Shown: one piece after another, positions 25,115 through 29,743 of the stretch
Layout of the letters: each line of letters opens with the position of its first letter
Numbering within the stretch: the first letter of the stretch is position 1
DNA from: an uncultured Desulfobacterales bacterium
Lineage (GTDB): Bacteria > Desulfobacterota > Desulfobacteria > Desulfobacterales > G020354645
NCBI GenBank assembly: GCA_947259865.1
Contig: CAMYNZ010000003.1
Location: 1 to 29,743, forward strand
Direction: 5' to 3'
Length of the DNA stretch: 29,743 bases
Translations under genes and position numbers: made by a program
The notes under the pieces: generated by a model
Databases searched by the model: none
Told to the model about the DNA's origin: nothing
What the model saw: the letters and a program-made list of their open reading frames with translations, nothing else

Positions 25115-26278
25115 ATGGATTTTGCCCTGTCAGAAGAACATGAAATTTTAAGATCAATGGTTCAAGATTTTGCGGCCGAAAAGATTGCCCCTTTCGCGGA
25201 TGAATGGGATGAGAAACATTATTTTCCGTACGATGAAGTGATAAAGCCGATGGGTGAACTCGGTTTGTTTGGATCGGTAATCCCGGAAGAATACGGCGGG
25301 TCAGACATGGGTTGGCTGGCTGCAATGATTATCACCGAAGAAATTGCCAAAGCGTCAAGCTCTTTGCGCGTCCAGGTTAACATGCAAACCCTGGGATGTG
25401 CTTTCACGATTTTTACATACGGCAGCGACGAGCTAAAACAAAAATACATATCCAAACTGGTCAGTGCTGAATATATGGGCGGATTTGCCATGACCGAGCC
25501 GGATGCCGGATCCGATGTCATGGCCATTAAATCAAAAGCCGAAGACAAGGGCGACCACTGGCTTTTAAATGGCAACAAAACCTGGATTTCAAATGCCAAT
25601 CTTGCCGATGTTATTATTTATTACGCTTACACGGATCGTTCCCAGGAATCAAGGGGCCTTTCGGCTTTCCTGGTGGAACTTAAAAACTTTAATGATATCC
25701 GCACAACAGATCTGGATAAGATGGGTTCACGGTCATCGCCCACCGGAGAGATATACCTGACCGACACCAGAGTTCCCAAGGAAAACATTCTCGGAAAACC
25801 GGGAGACGGCGCCCGGATTCTTTTTGGATCGCTGAATCAAACCCGGCTTTCCGCCGCTGCCGGCGCGGTTGGGCTGGCCCAGGCCTGTTTGGATGAAGCC
25901 ATCAAGTATTGCAATGAACGTAAACAATTCGGAAAACCTATCGGCCAATACCAGATGAATCAGGATTTGATTGCCCAAATGTCGGCGGAGATAGAAGCGG
26001 CCCGCTTGCTGGTATACAGGGCCGCCTGGGCCAAAGATCAAGGCAACCTCAACAACGGGCTGGACGTTGCCCAGGCCAAATATTTCGCGGGCGAAGTTGT
26101 CACTAAATGTGCCAACTATGCCATGCGTATTCTGGGAGCCTATGGCTACTCGACGGAATACCCGGTGGCACGCTACTTTCGCGACACCCCCACGTATACC
26201 ATGGTGGAGGGATCGGCCAACATCTGTAAATGGATCATTGCCCTTGATCAGCTCGGCATTCGCAAGGCCAATCGCTAA
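25115..26278 (+). CDS. Acyl-CoA dehydrogenase, probable non-decarboxylating glutaryl-CoA dehydrogenase
   Basis: 387 residues of the FAD-dependent acyl-CoA dehydrogenase fold: N-terminal helical domain, beta domain (GGFAMTEPDAGSDVMAIKSK, TWISNA) and C-terminal helical domain (QTRLSAAAGAVGLAQACLDE, ERKQFGKPIGQYQMNQDLIA). The catalytic base is E365 in MVEGSANICKW. From memory it closely resembles the Desulfococcus multivorans glutaryl-CoA dehydrogenase, which forms glutaconyl-CoA without losing CO2; like it, the residue before the base is Val (V364), where decarboxylating enzymes have Tyr. Electrons would go to an electron-transfer flavoprotein, not encoded here. AAGGAGG precedes the ATG. It is first in the plus-strand catabolic series. 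A related short-chain or dicarboxylyl-CoA substrate is possible. Confidence 0.88.
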   Translation: MDFALSEEHEILRSMVQDFAAEKIAPFADEWDEKHYFPYDEVIKPMGELGLFGSVIPEEYGGSDMGWLAAMIITEEIAKASSSLRVQVNMQTLGCAFTIFTYGSDELKQKYISKLVSAEYMGGFAMTEPDAGSDVMAIKSKAEDKGDHWLLNGNKTWISNANLADVIIYYAYTDRSQESRGLSAFLVELKNFNDIRTTDLDKMGSRSSPTGEIYLTDTRVPKENILGKPGDGARILFGSLNQTRLSAAAGAVGLAQACLDEAIKYCNERKQFGKPIGQYQMNQDLIAQMSAEIEAARLLVYRAAWAKDQGNLNNGLDVAQAKYFAGEVVTKCANYAMRILGAYGYSTEYPVARYFRDTPTYTMVEGSANICKWIIALDQLGIRKANR

Positions 26279-26286
26279 AATGCCTG

Positions 26287-26355
26287 GTCGCCGTTCGTTG
26301 GCGAATTTAGTCGCCGTTCATTGGCGACTTTAGTCGCCGTTGGCTGGCGGCAAAG
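26287..26355. repeat. Three tandem 23-bp repeats, each with a hairpin
   Basis: Units start at 26287, 26310 and 26333 with GTCGCCGTT, and each contains a CGCC...GGCG stem (unit 2: GTCGCC-gttcatt-GGCGAC). Unit 3 is more diverged. The array begins 8 bp after the acyl-CoA dehydrogenase stop and lies upstream of the thiolase. It could slow or end transcription or stabilise mRNA ends. There are no spacers, so it is not CRISPR. Confidence 0.7.
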
Positions 26356-26475
26356 ACACCCTTGGTTTTGAAAAATCTTGACAACGGGTTGGAGACTGTT
26401 AGAAAAGGAGCCAAAAACCAGCAGCGTATTTTTGGCCTCACTACAAACATAACAGATTAGATTTAGGAGGAATTC

Positions 26476-27660
26476 ATGAAACAAGTCGTAATACTAGGCG
26501 CCACCCGGACTGCGGGGGGCAAATTCGGCGGCTCTCTGGCAGGGTTGGCCGCTCCAGAGTTCGGTGCCCAGGCCGTTCAGGAAGTTATCAAAAGATCCGG
26601 AATTAAACCGGATATGATCGACCAGACTATATTCGCCAATGCCTGGCAGGCCGGTGTCGGTCCCAACCCGGCCCGTATTACCGCTGTAAAGGGCGGAGTC
26701 CCCACAGACGCTCCGGCGGTTTCGATCAACGTACGCTGTGGATCCAGCATCCAGTCATTGATCTTTGGCGTCCAGGCCATCAAGGCCGAAGATGTGACCA
26801 CCGTTCTGGTGGGTGGAACCGAATGCAGCAGCCAGGTTCCCTATGCTTTACCCAAAGCGCGTTTTGGTTATCGCATGGGCAAAGGCGACATGCTGGACCT
26901 GATGCACAACGACGGTTTCCTGTGCCCACTGGGCGGAGGATTGATGGGTGAGCTCACCGATGCCCTGGCAAAAGAAATGGATATCACCCGTGAAGAGCAG
27001 GATGAATTTGCCGCCGACTGCCACAACAAAACCGAGACCGCCGTCAAGGCCGGCAAATTCAAGGATGAGATTGTACCGATTGAGGTGCCGGGTCGCGGGG
27101 GCCAGGTGAACATCTTCGCGGAAGAGGAAATCTTTCGCAGCGGGGTTACTTCTGAATCATTGGCCAAACTTCGGCCGGTGTTCAACAAAGACGGTACGGT
27201 TACCGCCGGCAACGCCTGCGCGCTTTGCGATGCCGCTGCGGCCCAGGTCCTGATGGAAAGCGAAAAGGCCCGTGAAATGGGCTTAAAACCTCTGGCCGTA
27301 ATACGGGGATACGCTTTTGTCGGTTACGAACCCAAGCGGTTTGGCAAAGCCCCGGTTAAGGCCATTCCGGTCGCACTGAAACAAGCGGGTTTGGAGCTTT
27401 CCGACATCGATTTGATCGAGCTAAACGAGGCCTTCGCCGCCCAGTACATCGCCTGTGAACGTGAACTAAAACTGGACCGCAGCAAGGTTAACGTAAACGG
27501 CGGTGCCATCGCACTGGGACATCCGGTGGCGGCAACCGGTTCCAAAATTCTGACCACGCTGCTGTATGCTATGAAAGACCGTGACGCCCAGCTGGGACTG
27601 GTGAGTGCCTGTATCGGCGGCGGTAATGGTGTGGCACTAGTAGTCGAAAGACTCAACTAG
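26476..27660 (+). CDS. Thiolase (acetyl-CoA acetyltransferase type)
   Basis: 394 residues, typical thiolase length. The nucleophile C88 sits in NVRCGSSIQSL, H349 in GGAIALGHPVAATGSKIL and the second catalytic C379 in SACIGGGNGVALV. The NEAFAAQ motif is also present. It would cleave acetoacetyl-CoA with CoA to two acetyl-CoA, or a longer 3-oxoacyl-CoA. The nucleophile region differs from the common CASG/CSSG form, and NACALCDAAAA replaces the more usual NASGINDGAA, so substrate range may differ. AGGAGG lies at an ideal distance before the ATG. About 200 bp with tandem hairpins separates it from the dehydrogenase, so it may have extra regulation. Confidence 0.92.
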   Translation: MKQVVILGATRTAGGKFGGSLAGLAAPEFGAQAVQEVIKRSGIKPDMIDQTIFANAWQAGVGPNPARITAVKGGVPTDAPAVSINVRCGSSIQSLIFGVQAIKAEDVTTVLVGGTECSSQVPYALPKARFGYRMGKGDMLDLMHNDGFLCPLGGGLMGELTDALAKEMDITREEQDEFAADCHNKTETAVKAGKFKDEIVPIEVPGRGGQVNIFAEEEIFRSGVTSESLAKLRPVFNKDGTVTAGNACALCDAAAAQVLMESEKAREMGLKPLAVIRGYAFVGYEPKRFGKAPVKAIPVALKQAGLELSDIDLIELNEAFAAQYIACERELKLDRSKVNVNGGAIALGHPVAATGSKILTTLLYAMKDRDAQLGLVSACIGGGNGVALVVERLN

Positions 27661-27678
27661 GCGCTTAGCGACATGATC

Positions 27679-27696
27679 TCGACAATTTGTTGTCGA
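27679..27696 (+). terminator. Possible terminator hairpin after the thiolase gene
   Basis: TCGACAA-tttg-TTGTCGA is a perfect 7-bp stem with a 4-base loop, 18 bp after the thiolase stop, followed by TGTTTGTT. The stem is only moderately GC-rich and the T-run is broken, so termination is uncertain. Confidence 0.4.
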
Positions 27697-27730
27697 TGTT
27701 TGTTAATTACAATTTTTGACATTTGTGACC

Positions 27731-27810
27731 GATACTCGATGCTGGACGCCGGTTTCTGCCTGCCCGCCATCAGCTTCGCCGTCAGGCGAGGCGGACGGGG
27801 GTACTGGAAA
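27731..27810. repeat. Heptad array, locus D left part, with a nested GC-rich hairpin
   Basis: GATACTC, GATGCTG, GACGCCG, GTTTCTG (27731-27758) repeat the locus A left arm. After TTTCTG the array is broken by about 42 bp of GC-rich sequence with complementary ends (GCCCGCC near 27761, GGCGGACGGG near 27790). TACTGG, the continuation seen at locus A, follows at 27802. This looks like insertion of a small hairpin element into the array. Confidence 0.65.
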
Positions 27811-27856
27811 TATACCCGCATAAGGTTCAAAGCTAAAAAACGGTTTTGAGCCTTGG

Positions 27857-27896
27857 TTCAACTTGGAACGTTGAACTTTGAACCCTGAACCTTTTC
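27857..27896. repeat. Heptad array, locus D right part (word GTTGAAC), 40-bp inverted copy at 29664
   Basis: TTCAAC, then TTGGAAC, GTTGAAC, TTTGAAC, CCTGAAC and CTTTTC fill 27857-27896. The complement of these 40 bp matches 29664-29703 with a single mismatch. A partial counterpart (AAGGTTCAAAG) occurs just upstream at about 27822. It lies about 55 bp before the hbd start. GGCTTGTCCG is duplicated at 27903 and 27923 between the array and the ribosome-binding site. Confidence 0.8.
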
Positions 27897-27950
27897 TTTC
27901 CCGGCTTGTCCGCCTCTGGCGTGGCTTGTCCGGGTTATGGAGGTCTAATC

Positions 27951-28811
27951 ATGAAAATCAAGAAGGTAGTTGTCATCGGCGCCGGCACCATGGGGGGCGG
28001 AATCGCCCAACTTTGCGCCCAACAAGGAATCGATGTGACACTCGCAGATGTCACCAAAGACCTGGCCGACACGGCTGTTGCCCGCGTTGCCGGGGGTCTT
28101 GCCAAACGGGTGGAAAAGGGCAAGATCACAGCAGAGGAAAAGGATGGCGTGCTTTCCCACATTGCCACGGCCGGCGATCTCTCACCGGCAGGGGAAGCCG
28201 ACATCGTGATTGAAAGCATAGTCGAGAACCTGGAAATTAAGAAAAAAGTATTTTCCGATCTGGATAAACTGGCCCGGCCCGATACCATCCTGGCCACCAA
28301 TACCACCTCGCTGTCGATTTCGGCCATGGCCGATGCAACCAACCGGCCCGATAAAGTGGTGCAAATGCACTTTTTCAATCCGCCGGTCATAATGAAGCTG
28401 GTGGAGATCATGCCCGGCAAAAAGACGTCCCGGGAGACACTGCAAAAAGCGGAAGCTTTTGCAAAACAGCTGGGCAAGGATCCGGTTGTGTGTAAAAACG
28501 AAGCGCCGGCCGGCATAGTCAGTCGGATTCTGGGTCAGCTGCTGAACGAAGCCACCTGGCTGGTAGCCTCAGGTGTGGCTGAGCCGTCGGACGTGGACAA
28601 AGCCATGAAGCTGGGCGCCAACCACCCCATGGGACCGCTGCAGTTAATTGATCTGATCGGCCTGGATGTCCATCGCGCAAAAATGCAAACTTTGTGCAGC
28701 ATGCTGGACGACCCGCGCTACAAGCATCCCGGACTGCTGGATGAAATGATTGAGGCCGGCCATCTGGGTGTTAAATCCGGCAAGGGCTTCCACGAGTACG
28801 GAGATAAATAA
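27951..28811 (+). CDS. hbd: 3-hydroxyacyl-CoA (3-hydroxybutyryl-CoA) dehydrogenase
   Basis: 286 residues. The N-terminal Rossmann domain starts at residue 1 with VVVIGAGTMGGGIAQLCAQQ (NAD-binding GxGxxG). The catalytic pair is H140 (VVQMHFFNPP) and E152 (KLVEIMPG), followed by the C-terminal dimerisation domain (MGPLQLIDLIGLDV, KSGKGFHEY). It oxidises 3-hydroxybutyryl-CoA to acetoacetyl-CoA with NAD. The frame is open upstream to 27906, but the ATG at 27951 has GGAGG 8 nt before it and starts at the conserved strand. The stop shares one base with the next start, so the two are coupled. Confidence 0.95.
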   Translation: MKIKKVVVIGAGTMGGGIAQLCAQQGIDVTLADVTKDLADTAVARVAGGLAKRVEKGKITAEEKDGVLSHIATAGDLSPAGEADIVIESIVENLEIKKKVFSDLDKLARPDTILATNTTSLSISAMADATNRPDKVVQMHFFNPPVIMKLVEIMPGKKTSRETLQKAEAFAKQLGKDPVVCKNEAPAGIVSRILGQLLNEATWLVASGVAEPSDVDKAMKLGANHPMGPLQLIDLIGLDVHRAKMQTLCSMLDDPRYKHPGLLDEMIEAGHLGVKSGKGFHEYGDK

Positions 28812-29590
28812 TGTATGAAAATGTCTTATTCGAGACCACGGGCCTTATTGCCACGTTGACTATCAATCGGCCGGATAAACGCAATGCGGTCAACAATGCC
28901 ACCGTAGAGGAAATCGATCAGGTTCTGGCCCGGGTGGAGAAGGCGTTAGATATTCGGGTACTCATTCTGACCGGTGCCGGAGACAAAGCATTTGTGGCCG
29001 GTGCCGACATCCGCGAATTGGACAAGCGGGACACGATACGGGGCCGCTCCGAAACGCGACGCCGGCAGGAAGTCTACACGCGTATCGAACAACTTGAGAT
29101 CCCATCCATCGCTGCCATAAATGGTTGGGCCCTTGGAACCGGTCTCGAACTGGCGATGGCCTGCACCTTACGGGTGGCGTCTTCGAAAGCCAGCCTGGGC
29201 CAACCCGAAGTAAAACTGGGTATCATCCCGGGAGCAGGCGGTACCCAGCGGCTGCCCAGACTTGTCGGCCTCGGCCGCGCAATGGAAATGATTCTGACCG
29301 GTGACCCTGTTACTGCCGAAGCTGCACTCGCAATGGGTCTGGTCAACAAGCTGGTCGCGCCCGACCAGCTGAGGCTTGAAGTCCAAAAGCTGGCCGAAAC
29401 GCTGGCAGACCGCCCGCGGCTCGCCGTCCAGTATGCCAAGGAGGCAGTGCTGCAGGGGACAGAAGGATCTCTGGCAGAAGGGCTGTCACATGAATCCTAC
29501 CTGCATGCACTTTCCTGCGGCACCCGGGACAAAAAGGAAGGGGTGGCCGCTTTTTTGGAAAAACGCACGCCTAAATTCAGCGGGAGATGA
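28811..29590 (+). CDS. Enoyl-CoA hydratase (crotonase type)
   Basis: 259 residues of the crotonase family. The oxyanion-hole segments are KAFVAGADIREL and AAINGWALGTGLELAMAC. Both catalytic glutamates are present, E113 (LELAMAC) and E133 (LGQPEVKLGIIPGAGGTQRL), 20 apart as in classical E144/E164 hydratases, so it should hydrate trans-2-enoyl-CoA such as crotonyl-CoA to the 3-hydroxy form used by the preceding dehydrogenase. Its start overlaps the hbd stop by one base. The pair, flanked by 40-bp inverted heptad arrays, reads as one small transcription unit. Confidence 0.93.
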   Translation: MYENVLFETTGLIATLTINRPDKRNAVNNATVEEIDQVLARVEKALDIRVLILTGAGDKAFVAGADIRELDKRDTIRGRSETRRRQEVYTRIEQLEIPSIAAINGWALGTGLELAMACTLRVASSKASLGQPEVKLGIIPGAGGTQRLPRLVGLGRAMEMILTGDPVTAEAALAMGLVNKLVAPDQLRLEVQKLAETLADRPRLAVQYAKEAVLQGTEGSLAEGLSHESYLHALSCGTRDKKEGVAAFLEKRTPKFSGR

Positions 29591-29663
29591 AATTTCTCTT
29601 TGTACCCTGAGTTGTCCGCTGAGCAAGTTATACCTAAGTTCAACAAGTGAACCACCCGGAACA

Positions 29664-29743
29664 GAAAAGGTTCAGGGTTCAACGTTCAACGTTCCAAGTT
29701 GAATGAAGGATTATATCTGTTTTTTACCTTTGGACCCTGAACC
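29664..29743. repeat. Heptad array, locus E (word GTTCAAC), running off the right edge
   Basis: GAAAAG then GTTCAGG, GTTCAAC, GTTCAAC, GTTCCAA, GTTGAA (29664-29703) is the near-exact inverse of 27857-27896. After about 27 bases an opposite arm starts (GGACCCTGAACC at 29732-29743) and is cut by the window edge. It follows the enoyl-CoA hydratase gene by about 70 bp. Confidence 0.78.

Noticed and set aside
26287..26355. CRISPR array
   Set aside because: Units are contiguous with no unique spacers, and only three are present.
27935..28516. 193-residue minus-strand frame over hbd
   Set aside because: Composition (Ser/Ala-rich) is that expected of an antisense shadow, and hbd is clearly real.

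Overview
The window looks like a chromosomal segment of a strictly anaerobic Desulfobacterota bacterium (Desulfobacterales type). Evidence: a glutaryl-CoA dehydrogenase that, from memory, closely resembles the non-decarboxylating enzyme of Desulfococcus multivorans, a ferredoxin-type 2-oxoacid oxidoreductase beside a molybdopterin enzyme, an SH3/coiled-coil/LytM envelope protein, and RHS proteins with an Ig-like repeat. This assignment is inference; no rRNA or tRNA gene is present.

Layout. 1-3947 (minus): a large secreted RHS/YD-repeat protein whose C-terminus is cut off by the left edge. 4196-7908: single genes, namely an MFS exporter, dnaJ, queD and (minus) pyrE; queD and pyrE converge on a 147-bp palindromic element that supplies the pyrE stop codon. 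8150-15633: an envelope and cell-division run, tolC-like, ftsE, ftsX, envC-like, ctpA and yibQ-like. Start/stop overlaps link tolC to ftsE and ftsX to the envC-like gene. A 576-bp hairpin-rich gap separates ctpA from the yibQ-like gene. 15850-20343: a tight three-gene operon of a molybdopterin oxidoreductase and a 2-oxoacid:acceptor oxidoreductase (alpha, then a beta-gamma fusion). 20798-22150: a glutamate dehydrogenase lacking its catalytic lysine. 22422-29590: an acyl-CoA catabolic locus with an AMP-forming acyl-CoA ligase and an IclR regulator (minus), divergent from glutaryl-CoA dehydrogenase, thiolase, 3-hydroxyacyl-CoA dehydrogenase and enoyl-CoA hydratase (plus). Together these could take glutaryl-CoA through glutaconyl/crotonyl-CoA to acetyl-CoA. 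The decarboxylase that path needs is not in the window.

The most unusual signal is non-coding. From about 15.7 kb to the right edge, nearly every gap between transcription units holds degenerate arrays with a strict 7-bp period, usually as two arms in inverted orientation. Each locus uses its own 7-mer word (GATGCTG/GATACTG, GAACATC, GAATATC, GTTGAAC). One pair encloses an internally deleted gene for an S23/IVP-type four-helix-bundle protein. Two arms 1.8 kb apart form 40-bp inverted repeats with one mismatch around the hbd-crt gene pair. I saw none in the left 15.6 kb. This looks like a dispersed element family, possibly propagated by or associated with the four-helix-bundle gene.
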